Positions 1 to 10,900 of a stretch of 64,000 bases of DNA are shown one piece after another. The stretch comes from Fusarium oxysporum f. sp. lycopersici 4287. Taxonomy: Eukaryota > Ascomycota > Sordariomycetes > Hypocreales > Nectriaceae. A program made the translations under genes and the position numbers. Position 1 is the stretch's first letter. Every line of letters begins with the position of its first letter. The notes beneath the pieces were generated by a model. It had not been told where the DNA came from, searched no databases, and worked only from the letters and a program-made list of their open reading frames with translations. The stretch covers positions 106,068 to 170,067 of the forward strand of contig NC_030999.1 of the NCBI RefSeq assembly GCF_000149955.1, given 5' to 3'.

Positions 1-378
1 TCCGAAATCGCCGGATCAGAAGACTTGTTATTTGCTTCAGGCTACGTGAGACCCCATGGCGATCTGTTCCGAGAATACACCGTCGTGGTCGATCTCGACC
101 GAGAACTCCTCGACTGTGATGGAGTTTGCTTCTTCTTTCTGGCCCAGCTGCCACAAACCTCCATCCAGGCGTTGTTCAAGCCTGCCAACCGGTACTGGCT
201 GGGGCTCGACAAAGAGCCAAAACACCCTTGCATCACAACCAATGTGGTGTCTGCGCCGCCCCATGATAACGAGGAAGTGATTGCTTCCAAATACGGTACG
301 CTATCCCCTCGACTTGAGGTGCCCCTATTTCCCATGACCACGACATACTACGAGCAGTCTTCCAGTGGGCAAATTTGA
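1..378 (+). CDS. 3' end of an uncharacterised protein gene, cut by the window edge
   Basis: Frame 1 is open from the first base to a TGA at 376-378, giving about 125 residues that begin SEIAGSEDLLFASGYVRPHG. No start is visible, so this is the C-terminal part of a longer protein or a last exon. The stretch is acidic, lacks obvious membrane segments and contains no motif I recognise. Reading from base 1 avoids choosing an arbitrary internal start. It is followed by a long gene-free stretch. Function unknown; the call rests only on the open frame and its balanced amino-acid composition. Confidence 0.45.
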   Translation, partial: SEIAGSEDLLFASGYVRPHGDLFREYTVVVDLDRELLDCDGVCFFFLAQLPQTSIQALFKPANRYWLGLDKEPKHPCITTNVVSAPPHDNEEVIASKYGTLSPRLEVPLFPMTTTYYEQSSSGQI

Positions 379-2268
379 CTAGGGGTTCAAAGCCGCCAGC
401 ACATTTCTCGGCCAAATTAAATTACAATTTCTTCTTTAGGGCTCGAACTAGCATTCCAAGCCAAGTTTATTCAATTTCAATTAGTATTGCAGTCATGTTT
501 GTACCCTGGGGTTGAAGAAGAAAACTCTGGAAGTTTTCAACCCTAGGGTACAAACTAGGAGTTTGCCTTGTAGGGAAGGGGGCCTATAGTTTTCAACCCT
601 GGGGCACAAATTGACGCCTACTAAGTAGAATTTCTAAGCAGAGAGAGTCTGTCTTTGTACCCTGGGGTACAAAAACTCAAGTTTCCAAACTGCAATCAAG
701 ATGACCTATACAGTCTTTCTTATGATATACCTTGATATCTTAGGACACGTCGTACTTGACTACAGCAGAATGCATCCTTCCAAGGAGCACAGTAGGCTTC
801 GCTTCTACTTATAATTAGAATGGGCTGTATATGGCAGCATTACTATCTAAGAGTCGGCACTGTTTATGCTCTTGTTAGGCAGGCGGGGGAAGCAGGAATT
901 ATTTATACATTTCTGGTACCCCTGCTGAAGCCAGTCCATCCAGGTTCAGCCTACCCTATACATTATTAGCAATATTTATGTTTTACATTCACCAACCTTC
1001 CTTTGTCATCACACTTTCTTGCTATACAAGTAAGAAAGTGGCCCTGTCTTTACCTAAATCCTTAACAAGTGCGCAACGGAACCCTCGGTGTTTCAACCGG
1101 TTCCGGCCGGGTGGCCCAGACACCATCCTCACCACTTAACCCTGCCGCGACCGCTGGAGCTAAGAAAGGAGCTGAGCGTGCCAGTCGCGCATCCACGCAT
1201 GGTGGATCTCAGTTACGGTAACTCCATCGCACTTCTTCTCAGACTATACTTTCTCGCGTTAAAGTGATTTCCCCATGTCCAAATTGTGTTCCTTTCCACA
1301 AAAGCGGCATTCTTCTACATTCTGAGACACTATATAGAATGAGTTAATGCTGAAGGCCTAGAGCCATAAAAGTCACTCCATTAGTCGCTTCTTTCTTTGT
1401 AAGGCGTGTGATAGGCGTCAGTGCTCACAACAATCAGATAAGAAGCAAGTAGATATGAGGAGACGGTATGCTGCTGACAGTGATTAATTGTTAGGTCCGT
1501 CTTGGACACATCCTGATAGATGGCACAAGCTTGCCGCTTGCATTTTATCCACTTGGCTTACATTGATGCATTATTTGAAGACACAGGTCCTTGATATTTC
1601 ATGGTTGATAGAGGTGGAGCTAAATTTTCATTTTAACTAAAGTAATTGCCCAATTGACATTCTTCTTACCGCCTTCATCCGATTTCTGTCAGAGGTTCTC
1701 GTACCATGCCTTCCCCTTTATCGGCAGCTGTTTGTGATTGTGGCATGGCCTGGGTCCAGCCATTGGTTGCTTGTTTCTTTTGCTGCAATTCTTTCCCGCC
1801 TCAGCGTTTCTACATTTAAGGAGCGGGCCATATTCGTGGCCGCTTTTCGTGCCGCAGTGGGGACATGTCCAGGTAATATCGGGTATGATGCACATGTTTG
1901 TTGCTGGTTGAGTGTATAACACGGTATGCACACTATAGAGCTTTCTGAAGGGTTGACAAGGTAGATGGAAGTTGTTTGGGTATAAAGATATGTGAAAATA
2001 GGATATATTGAACAAAGGCGTTGACCTATAGGTAATACGGGTTATCCGCTTTGATGTATGTGGAGGACACTGAGCATCTGGTTAAGGGGCAAGTCGGGCC
2101 AGGTGGTGCCCTCCTTATGTTTTTTTTATCTTACACTTCAATTGCGGCTTTGCCTAATAACGATCCGTCCTGCACACCCCACAGGAACAGCCTCTCTTAA
2201 AGAGATGGTAAAATATACTTAAAGTAATTATAGCGGTTAAGAGTGGCCTTGAGACCGAGAGTGGATAT
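379..2268. other. Gene-free stretch with one inverted-repeat cluster
   Basis: I see no convincing coding region. Short open frames near 1689-2015 lack good starts and family motifs. The only structure found is the four-copy 20-bp repeat at 497-673. The rest is AT-rich and featureless to me. Confidence 0.5.
497..673. repeat. Four copies of a 20-bp repeat in alternating orientation
   Basis: The unit reads GTTTGTACCCTGGGGTTGAA. It occurs forward at 497-516, reverse-complemented at 536-555 (one mismatch), reverse-complemented at 592-611, and as a partly self-complementary version at 654-673. The first two form a hairpin with a loop of about 19 nt. The pattern could be nested ends of a small palindromic (MITE-like) element, but no target-site duplication is clear. 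Confidence 0.6.
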
Positions 2269-4039
2269 TTAGTCTATATAGGTTCTTCTAGAAAGCTGTA
2301 TCAGAGGCCCATCTCGGATGGCAACGAAAATGTCTCACAATTGGTATTGGTCAACAATACGACGTCCATTTATAGCACCCGAGCTTCCGCCTCCTATGTT
2401 GCTGCTATGATCACGCCGGATCTTAAAATGGTAGACTGTCTTTGCTAATGTTAGACTCATCTCAAGATAAGCCAGATTCTTCCCAACACATCCCCGGGGA
2501 CCTGCAGAGAAAGTCATGAATGCACTTTCAGCTAAATAGATACTCTCAGGAGAATCACTACACTCATCCTTCTCATCGACAATCTACCGTTCAGGACGAA
2601 ACTTGAATGGCTCAGGATACATATCAGGATCGTGGTGCATGCAGTAGGACACAGTGCTGGCCTTCGTGCCCTCCGGGATATATCTCCCGCCAACAACAAT
2701 GCCACCTGTTGCACCTCTGGGGCAATATCAGTCGGAACAGGAGGACTCATGCGCATTGTCCCTTGAATGAAAGCTCGAAGATATTGGCTAGAATGAAGGG
2801 CAGCGCCACCCTGGATGCCGCCTACACTGGAAAAGGCAGCTCTCGATTCCTTCGCATGCTTCTCTTGTGCATGAGGGTTTCGCGTTAGGTAGAAGAAAGC
2901 AGCAGCGAGACCTATGGCAGACGTGTCAGAGCCGGCGATGATGAGAGACCCACTCTCACTGAAGACTTCTTCGTTGCTACATCCCTTTCCAGTTTCCAGG
3001 TCCAGGGCCAGGACGAGATATTGGAAAAAGTCCTTTCTACTCTCAGTACCTGATTTACATCGTGCTTGCATCTCATCTTCGATTTGAGCTCTCTTAGTAA
3101 AGCATTCCTCAACAAATGTTTACCACTTGCTCATTGCTGGAGGTGCTGCTGCTGCGAGAAGATAGTCCAAGCCTCAAGGTTTAAGCCATGCCCAGAGGGA
3201 AGTACAAGGGGAGTAGCCAATCTAAACATCATGAATTAGCAGGAGCCTCACCCATGATATCCCATAACTTACTGAATGAATAGTGGACGTAAAGACTAAT
3301 CGCTGGGATGTGCCGTAGCTCTCTATCACGTTCTTTCGTACCAAAGGATTCACCGAAATATAAATCCCCCAGAGTATCAAAGACAAGTCGGTCAGCCCAT
3401 CGAGCCATGTGCAATGAGCAGGACCATTGCCTCTTTCGAATTTCCTCTTTGAGTAACTCAATCCATCGATCGATGTTGGAATGAATGAAGGGTTCAGAGG
3501 AGCGCAGTGCCTTATCGGAGAAGGCATGGTTCATGGCGCGCCTCTTTCGAGCATGTGTTGCGTTGTCGATACTAATCCAAGTCGTCGTAACGTGGACATT
3601 ACAATGGTATACTTTGTAGCATACCGCCTCTTTGACATTCGCCTTATTATTGTAGATTGTTTTAAGGCCACTAGGAGTATTTATCAAGACACTATTCGGG
3701 GTGATGCGAAAGGTTAGGCTTGAAAGAGCATGTATTAGTACTAGAGGAGGAGATAGTTTAGAAAGGACATATAGTATTTACCGTCTTTCATAGTATTTAC
3801 CATATTTCATAGTATTTACCATATTTCATAGTATTTACTATATTTCATATGCCAATCCTATCTAGAAGTGTAGCAATATCCGGGAACGCTGAGATCCATG
3901 ACCAAAAGGGGCCTGGATACTTAGATGGTGGGTGCAAATAGAGTCTGTACCACACAATTGCTGCACCATATATAGTTGATACAAAGACAGTTCCTGACAG
4001 AATCATCTGTAGGGAAGAATCAGTTATCATCGCGGTCAT
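2269..4039 (-). pseudogene. Cytochrome P450 monooxygenase pseudogene
   Basis: Read on the minus strand this is a fungal P450. It starts with an N-terminal membrane anchor (ATG at 4039) and a proline-rich hinge containing PPSKYPGPF. A middle section follows (VSIDNATHARKRRAMNHAFS-like, about 3540-3600). The I-helix motif AGSDTSA lies near 2930, and the haem-binding loop [12 protein letters not shown] near 2480-2515. The enzyme would be a haem-thiolate oxidase of the endoplasmic reticulum. It is broken: the frame shifts near 2700 between the EVQQ and GGIVVGGRYIPEG segments. A TAG replaces the tryptophan after PER (near 2588), a TGA follows YQL near 2335, and a TAA lies near 3120. The ExxR glutamate position reads GTMR. 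The B-C region is missing and replaced by a tandem repeat. The family is certain, the subfamily is not. Confidence 0.85.
3772..3847. repeat. Four tandem copies of a 19-bp AT-rich unit inside the P450 pseudogene
   Basis: The unit TAGTATTTACCATATTTCA is repeated four times head to tail, with a few substitutions in copies 1 and 4. It sits exactly where the P450 should encode the segment between the N-terminal hinge and the B-helix, so it replaces coding sequence or has expanded within an intron. Confidence 0.85.
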
Positions 4040-4119
4040 GATGGCTAGGGTATGCGAGGTGGGTTCTGGTCATTTTCTTCGCTCAAGCGAGCAAGACCTC
4101 GTGGGAGGAGTCGAGGAAG

Positions 4120-4850
4120 GCTTTCTGGTGAGTTGTCATATACGAAACAGTTTCATCAGGCCTTTAGGACGCTCCACGGCACTCCAAACGGATGATGTAC
4201 GATTTTCTCGGGTCTTCATCATTTGCTTGTTGGGCAGCCTCTTTTGCCTTTGGAAGCATTACGGTGAGATCGCTTTCGAACATCTCATATGTTTCAACGA
4301 CTCCGAAACGTTGGTCTGTCAGAAGATCTGTTATCTTGTCTCCAAGAGTCTGTAAAGAGGAACTTGTTTTCATGGTGAACATGTATTGCCAAGAAGCTTG
4401 CTCTGCTTTCTTCGGAACCTTTTCTCACACAATTTCCTCGTCTCTGGCAAGGCGAGCTCAGATAATATCGAAACAATTCCCTCCCTCTCCACCCCAAATG
4501 TCTTTTAAAGCCCGTAGACAGAGGCATGGTGTTCTGCCAGTATGTTTAAGATGGAGGGAGTTCCGGGCGATGGTTGAGAAGGCCAGACGGATGCCCACGG
4601 TGCACAGGAGGTAAACAGTCCCTCCGTCATGCCAAGGAAAGGGCCAATGTAAGAAAAGCGGGCAGGTGAGGTGAATCCCTGTAAGAAAAAACACTTTAGC
4701 TCGAGCCTCAAGAGCCCCAATAACTGCTAACCTAGTAGGTAGACAGCAAAAATCTGACAGCAACTTTTGTTCCGCAGCGTCATATTCCAGGTCAGCTGCC
4801 GTTAAAACGGAATCTTCTGGAATCAGTGAACTAACAATTAACCCTAATGA
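4120..4850 (-). pseudogene. Unrecognised coding traces upstream of the P450
   Basis: Minus-strand frames carry protein-like runs but no single open gene. One run (about 4850-4690) contains DLEYDAAEQKLLSDF; another follows an acceptor-like TTACAG and encodes GFTSPARFSYIGPFLG. A third, at 4382-4164, is a 72-codon frame with FESDLTVMLPKAKEAAQQ. The pieces lie in different frames with stops between them. A membrane transporter fragment is conceivable from the hydrophobic SYIGPFLG run, but I cannot assign a family. It may be the remains of a gene that neighboured the P450. Confidence 0.25.
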
Positions 4851-5210
4851 GTATTAACGCATTTATACCACTTTCCATACTAAAAATTGCTTTTGTGTAT
4901 GGCTGCTAATGCTGATATAATAACTATCCGACTGCCCATAGTGTCTGAGTTATTAAACATGATATTGTAAGTGGTTGTTTTTATATTAAGGCCCGATCCA
5001 TTACCAAAGTTAAAGTGGCTGCAATAGCTTACATGATACAGATACCAGTATAAACGTGGCTGCAAAAATACTAATTTAAGGATTTAAAGAAGAAAACGTT
5101 GTAATTTAAAGAAAAGGCTATAAATGAAGACCCATGTTGATGAAAGGCAAATGATAAAAGTATTTAATATATACTTTGTAATAATAGAAATAATATAGTA
5201 TAGAGTAATG
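4851..5210. other. AT-rich gene-free stretch
   Basis: Very AT-rich sequence with no open frame of note between the traces upstream of the P450 and the promoter of the 249-codon gene. Nothing recognised. Confidence 0.4.
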
Positions 5211-5217
5211 TATAAAA
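5211..5217 (+). promoter_or_regulatory. TATA box for the gene starting at 5321
   Basis: A canonical TATAAAA lies 104 nt upstream of the ATG at 5321, in AT-rich sequence. Position and sequence fit a core promoter; no other element was identified. Confidence 0.45.
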
Positions 5218-5320
5218 GAGCCCTCTCGTTATCTCTAATACATAAAAACAAGTATATATGCCTAAATACTTATATTGTTGAAATTTAACTTTTTATAATA
5301 TTCATATTACTATAGACACA

Positions 5321-6070
5321 ATGGTTGCCCGATCTTTGCAAAAGACTTCTCGTCATAAAAAGGCTTTCGAATACTTTATGAAGGAAAGCGAAAAGGCCAT
5401 TGAAAGTTTATTCAACAGCATAGGGCCGGCCCGCCGTGATGAAGATCATTATTATGGCATCCATGCCCTTTGGATAGATTCATTTCTTGATAGTGGCCCT
5501 AAGCATTTTGAATACCACGAAACCTTACGTCGGCTCCACCGTTTAGGCTTGCTGATAGTTTCTTATTCAAGGTTTCTACAAGGGGATCATGAGATGGAGG
5601 AAATTGCAGTAAACTCCCAAATACGAACAATCCCCATAGTCTACTTTCTCATACCAAGAGGTGAACATTCAGATAGGTTTATCAACAAGTTAGAGTCCAA
5701 TACGGAGCTCAATGTCTGTGTTTGGGATGCAAAGGATCAATTTAAAGCTGATTCTGCGGATAAATTATCAAGCAAGAATGTGAAAGGAAAGAACTTTGAA
5801 TGGCGTATAGAGGGACTTTGGGACGGCGAAGATCCAAGCTGGGATCGCACTTTAGTGGAGCCCTTCATATATGAGTCCGAACACGATAGGAGGGTAAAAG
5901 AGTTTTTGGAAAACGACAATCCCTACTTCTGCGCAGTAGGCATGAAGATCAACTGGAACGACTATCTGGAAAGAGACCCTTGTATGTTTCTGAAGAAGAT
6001 CAAAGAGTTCGATCTGGTAGAGCATATAGAGCAGGCTAAAAGGCGGTGTAACGACAGATGGTATATATAA
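5321..6070 (+). CDS. Uncharacterised 249-aa protein
   Basis: Uninterrupted single-exon frame of 249 codons. The start context CACAATGG is good and a TATAAAA box sits about 100 nt upstream. The product is hydrophilic and charged, with no signal peptide or membrane segment. It begins with a basic stretch (MVARSLQKTSRHKK) and contains aromatic/acidic patches such as WDGEDPSWDRT (about residues 166-176). I do not recognise a domain. The flanks on both sides are gene-free and AT-rich, giving no clue to function. It looks like a real isolated accessory gene because it is intact amid decaying neighbours, but expression is unproven. Confidence 0.6.
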   Translation: MVARSLQKTSRHKKAFEYFMKESEKAIESLFNSIGPARRDEDHYYGIHALWIDSFLDSGPKHFEYHETLRRLHRLGLLIVSYSRFLQGDHEMEEIAVNSQIRTIPIVYFLIPRGEHSDRFINKLESNTELNVCVWDAKDQFKADSADKLSSKNVKGKNFEWRIEGLWDGEDPSWDRTLVEPFIYESEHDRRVKEFLENDNPYFCAVGMKINWNDYLERDPCMFLKKIKEFDLVEHIEQAKRRCNDRWYI

Positions 6071-7703
6071 AGTCCTATTTAAGAGATGCTGAGGCCAGCT
6101 AATAAGTAAAATAGGTCGCGACTACACCATTTTACTAATCTTTTATGTTGTAGTGCCTTATCTTAAGGCATAATCCCGGATCCCTACCAACCAGTAATCA
6201 AGGGCAGTAGGCAACGGGTATACTATCTTGTAGAAGTCGTGTAATAGCAGCTTTTAATGAAGGAACAAATAGAAAGAATATTCAATTAATACGTTATATT
6301 TTATAATATTTACAGGATATGTTAAGTAACATATTCCACAGAACAGCAAAAAGGGCACTCATTATATTATTACCTTAAACGATAAAGATAATTTATTCCA
6401 TGATCTCTATGGATGGCTTAAGGAAGACGACGGAAAGTGGGAAGACAACAAGTTCCAGCTTCTCGTCACCCTGTACGGTATTTGGCTGGCAACTAGCCCG
6501 TTAACCTAGCGGCCATTGTTTAACCCAGATTCAACACCTTGGCTAATCTCCGTGATCCTCTCGACGCAGACATAGACCTTTTAATTTTTAAAGTCAACTG
6601 ATGAATAACTATCACCATACGTATACGTTCTCTGTTGCCATTCGGCAGGTCAGTTGTATAGGTTAGCTGGAATTGTGGATGACTTAAATATTTAACATCT
6701 CGAGGGTACTAATCTAGAGTAGGTCGTGCCTGTAAACGCCCTGGGAACATGATTTCATAAGATTTTCAAGGTAATATGGATTCCCATTTCACCTTCGCAG
6801 GAAATGACAAGGTGAGTTACATGTAAGAATCAAATAGTCACCGCACTTGCTACGATCTGTTAGCACCGGATCGACCATAAACTTTCGGAAATCAGTAGCG
6901 CCCCTGTAATTTGCAGCACCGCCTCTTACGGACTCGCAACATCAGCTAGTACCCAAATGTCATCACGTAACGGAAATGTGCCCTAGAGCAGCTTGGCGCT
7001 ATTTCTGAGTCCCTCAGATTACTTTTATACGAGGCAGTATCCAGTCCTACCAATAAGCCGAGTTCACATGCTAAGGCAAATGCTGACATTGACTTCTTGG
7101 CCAAGCCAAGTAGTGCGAATGGGGTACCGTGCTAAAGCAGTGAGCAAGATGAATGCAAATAAGACCCGACTTCTTGAGACCCACAGGCGTCGGGTAAACC
7201 GCTTCTTCCCGGACCTCACAAAGGAGGGACGCAATTGCCCTAGTGATACATGTAGGCTCACTACTTCAGAAGTTAGACTTGACCTGATCCTTCATTGTTA
7301 GGAGTTGGAGACCAAAAGCCTCTTCTCAAATTGTCACAAAGAAACCACAAAAATGCCGCTTCCAAGTGGATCACTTGCCAACGGAGTAATGAAAACAATT
7401 GACCTTTCTAGACAGAGCTGCTAGCCAGTGTTCTTGGGTGAGATCTCCTTACGGCGCAGGTGGCTGAATAGGTCACAAGTATTAGAGGTATCAGTCAAAG
7501 GCTGCAGGCTCCTCTGAGACCTCGTTGGCGACGGCTTGTTTCCCAGTTTTTACATAAGCATATAGTATAGACCCACTGGGCCATCGAAACAGCTATAAAG
7601 AGATTGGCATGGTTCTCAAAACAGGGGTTGTAGCGCATATTACCTTGTTGAGCTGGCGCGCTTTGCATTGACTGGGCATCATACTTGTTTATTGCAATCG
7701 GCA
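6071..7703. other. Gene-free stretch
   Basis: No supported gene. Short frames such as 6993-7301 have no family resemblance or credible start context. No repeat or transposon end was noticed. Confidence 0.4.
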
Positions 7704-8858
7704 ATGATAGGTGTCGCCCGATTACTCACATCAAGATGCCTTAAGTGGGCGACAGTTACATCTTTCATTTTTTCTATTGTTCTCGTTACCCACCTACTAC
7801 ATCCTTTCAAGCCTTTCGCAGATCAGATGGTGATAAATACCAATTGGTCCCGTTTTGCGTATGCACAGTATGTGACCAATAGCGAGTACCTGTGCAATTC
7901 GGTCATGCTGTTCGAGGCTTTGCAACACCTTCGCAGTCGCGCGGATCGCGTGATGATATATCCCTCCCACATGCTAGCTTCAGATCACAAATCCAGCAAT
8001 GCTCGGTTGCTTGCAAAAGCTCGCGACAAGTACGATGTCAAGCTTGTTCCTATTACGGTTCGACATAAGGATAATACGGATCGTAAGTGATCATATTGAG
8101 AGCCTCAGGCTAGACGTGTTATCGGTCCAGGGCAAAACTGACCTTTGCTACCCACGGATCCAGCTACGTGGGCTGATTCTCTTACCAAGCTCCTTCTTTT
8201 TAACCAGACTCAATATAGTCGTATTCTCTATATTGACTCTGACTCTGTTCTCTTGGAATCTATGGATGAATTATTTTTTCTGCCGTCTATACCAGTAGCT
8301 ATGCCTCGGGCTTACTGGCTGTTCCCAATGAAGGAGATCCTTTCCACTATGCTCATGCTTATTGAGCCTTCCGAGGTAGAGTTTGCCCGCATCATGAGCG
8401 AGATGGATGCGGCATCCAGTAACGACTATGATATGGAGATTATTAACTCTTTGTATCGCAACAACGCCATGGTCCTCCCGCATCGTCGTTACGCCCTGTT
8501 GACCGGCGAATTTCGCAGCGAGAGCCATGCCAAGTATCTGGGCTCCGAAATAGAGCCCTGGGACCCTGCCAGAGCGTATAGCGAGGCTAAGCTTGTCCAC
8601 TTTTCCGATTGGCCGTTGCCTAAGCCATGGCTCCATATGGATGAAGAGCTTCGCCTGGCACTGCAGCCCAATTGTACAAATACAACAGGTGGTGCCGCAG
8701 ACTGCACAGCAAGAATAATTTGGAATTCTTTCTATAAAGACTTCCAAATGAAACGCAAGGTATTACTGCAGGACCTCTCCACAACATACGTATGCTTCGA
8801 CGCTAACAAGACCACAGGAGATCTGCAGCTGAATTGGGATCTTTCGTATCTGGCGTGA
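7704..8858 (+). CDS. GT8-type glycosyltransferase, type II membrane protein
   Basis: Two exons, 7704-8082 and 8164-8858, are joined over an 81-nt intron (GTAAGT donor, CTGAC branch near 8137, CAG acceptor). The product is 357 aa. Residues about 16-32 form a hydrophobic signal anchor, placing the catalytic part in the Golgi/ER lumen. The DXD metal-binding motif is in YIDSDS (Asp151, Asp153), preceded by DPTWADSLTKL. The pattern is that of fungal family-8 transferases (glycogenin or N-acetylglucosaminyltransferase-like) that add a sugar from a nucleotide sugar. The length and layout fit a complete enzyme. I chose the ATG at 7704 because it leads directly into the anchor; the frame upstream has only non-ATG starts. 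Donor and acceptor are unknown. The neighbours are unrelated relics. Confidence 0.8.
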
Positions 8859-10270
8859 ATAGGGTGATTCTCAGTATGATCCCCAACCACCAAAAGGTGT
8901 CTGACTCTTACTATCCGTCAAATTATGCTACTCACGAGGTTCATGTCGACTATTCGTTACTAGTAAATATAAAATACTTCCGCTATCAAAGCTGTAATGT
9001 CACATGCTTTAACGAAAAGCCGCACAGATAGAAATAGAGACTCTTGAGTTGCCTTGTGGTTCGGCAGTGTGCTGCTTTTCCTTTCTTTGAACAACTTTGT
9101 CATTTCTTAATTGTCATGCACAGCAGATTTATTTCCTTTGATATATACTGAACAGAAGTTTTTAACACTATGAATCATTTTTGTTAATTTCAGGGTCCCT
9201 GAAACTGTCTTTAAGAATCCAGAGACGTAACAAGATATTTTGCAAGATTCGAGTAACTAAGTGGCTTATATTTAGTTTCTCCTCCAGGTTTATGGTATAA
9301 TGAACCCATAACCTAGGTAGGCCTCATGATGACGCCTGCCCTATAGACTAGTGGATATCCCACGTAAAGGAGGGAGGATACGACGACCATCGCTTAGTTT
9401 TTAGCTATGTTCATTTACTTCGCCAATAATTGATTGAAACCATGCATTTGTATTGGCATTCAAATCGCAACATCGGTGGAAAACTCATTCGCTTACTTTC
9501 TATAGACCTGCTCATAATTGTAAGCCGCGCGATGCATCAACCACCAGGTCTCTCAACTCAAAACAACAGTCTCATATCCACAGTTCAGCCAGCATACCAC
9601 ACAATGGCCCAAGATAAGCTTTCAGCTTGTCATCGGTCAAGGCTGCCCGGGACCTGTCGCCCTGGCCTACAGGTACCTATAGTAGAACTCGAGTTTCACG
9701 GGTGCTAGTAGCAGAGTGTTGAGTAAACCTATTTTTCAATGCAAAAAACAATAGTGTAGTGACTAAAAGCTTCATCGTGAATGATATAGTCGCGCACATA
9801 TCGCGCCAATGGCTGATTAGTGCCCCTGACGGTTGACCAGCTCAGGCCAATCAAAGGCCACCATCAAGCCAAGCCACATCTAGCCACAGCTAGCCACAAC
9901 CTTATCTTATCAGCGCCCTTAGTACCTTTACCTTTATCCCCTGTTATGCGTTGTGATTGAGGCTCTGATTGCGCTGGAAGTCCGTAAATGGGCTGGAATT
10001 GAGGAATCCTAGCCTCGGACTGGCTGAGAAGCTGAAGATAAATAGAGTGATAAGTTCAGTTGGGCTTCACATAGAGAAATTGAAGCCTGCCGCACGTGAC
10101 TTTTTAAGTGGGATTAGAAATGCGGGAATATTATTGACTCCAAAGATCCACTCACGACCTCTTGTACCTAGCCTAAGATAATGAGGCAATTCTTCTTAAC
10201 CCCGCCCTGATTTCCATAATACGCCAGGTAACAATTATTTAAACAAGTGTACTTGCTTGATCATACCATC
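8859..10270. other. Gene-free stretch
   Basis: No supported gene. Near 9606-9645 there is a segment around AAGCTTTCAGCTT that recurs near 12503-12540. At about 9865-9900 the sequence is locally repetitive (CAAGCCACATCTAGCCACA-type units). Nothing else was recognised. Confidence 0.4.
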
Positions 10271-10900
10271 ATGGCAACAGAAATATCACTGAATATCCTC
10301 GGTTGCGACGGTGCGGGCAAGAAAACGCTTGTTGGAAGCCTTATCTACAAGGTATAACACCCCGAATCAACGCTCTGGATCACCCAACGAATGCTAACTC
10401 TGAGTAGTGTGGGCTTGGGTTGCTGCGATTGAAAGAGCTGGAGCGCGAGAGTATTAATCAGTTCCAGCAAATAGTGCCGTTTTATGAGAAGAAGGGATAT
10501 GCCCAAACTTTCTACGCACCGCCAGGACTGGTAACTGTTCAGAGTGATTGACCGTTGCAGTATTATCCTCATTCCATACTGATACTTTGTCTACAGAAAG
10601 TCAAACACCGGATTATGTTATTTGGGTGGTCGATGGCCCTGATTTATCAACTTGGAACTCATCAGCCGAAAAGCTACGATCCCTTTTGTTGAATGGTGAC
10701 ATTCAACCACGAAAGAAACTCATTATAGCAGTGAATAAGATGTCAGATAGCCAGGTAGCCTTGCTCTGGATTCCGTTCTCATCCCGGAGGATGAAAGTGC
10801 GCGGGCTCTCGGTGACTATGCCGACCTCGCGGGCTTTACGACCCAGTTCCCGGCCGCGTTTTTGTTTCGGGTCCACGTTTATCTATACGTACCTGCTATA
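10271..10900 (+). pseudogene. Translational-GTPase-like (EF1A-like) N-terminal fragment
   Basis: The ATG at 10271 opens exon 1 (10271-10351), which encodes LNILGCDGAGKKTLVGSLIYK, a Walker A (G1) loop of GxxGxGKK type as in EF-1-alpha/EF-Tu proteins. A 56-nt intron (GCTAAC branch, TAG end at 10407) follows. Exon 2 begins with CG, as EF1A does after LIYK. Further on, VIWVVDGPDLS and VNKMSD resemble the region between G3 and the NKxD guanine-specificity motif. The G2 region and the canonical DxPGH are not visible; APPGL may be its remnant. The later exon joints do not keep a clean frame. Beyond about 10755 the likeness to EF1A stops and the frame changes. I call it a degenerate paralogue or pseudogene; a divergent working GTPase with unusual splicing is possible but less likely. 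Confidence 0.5.
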
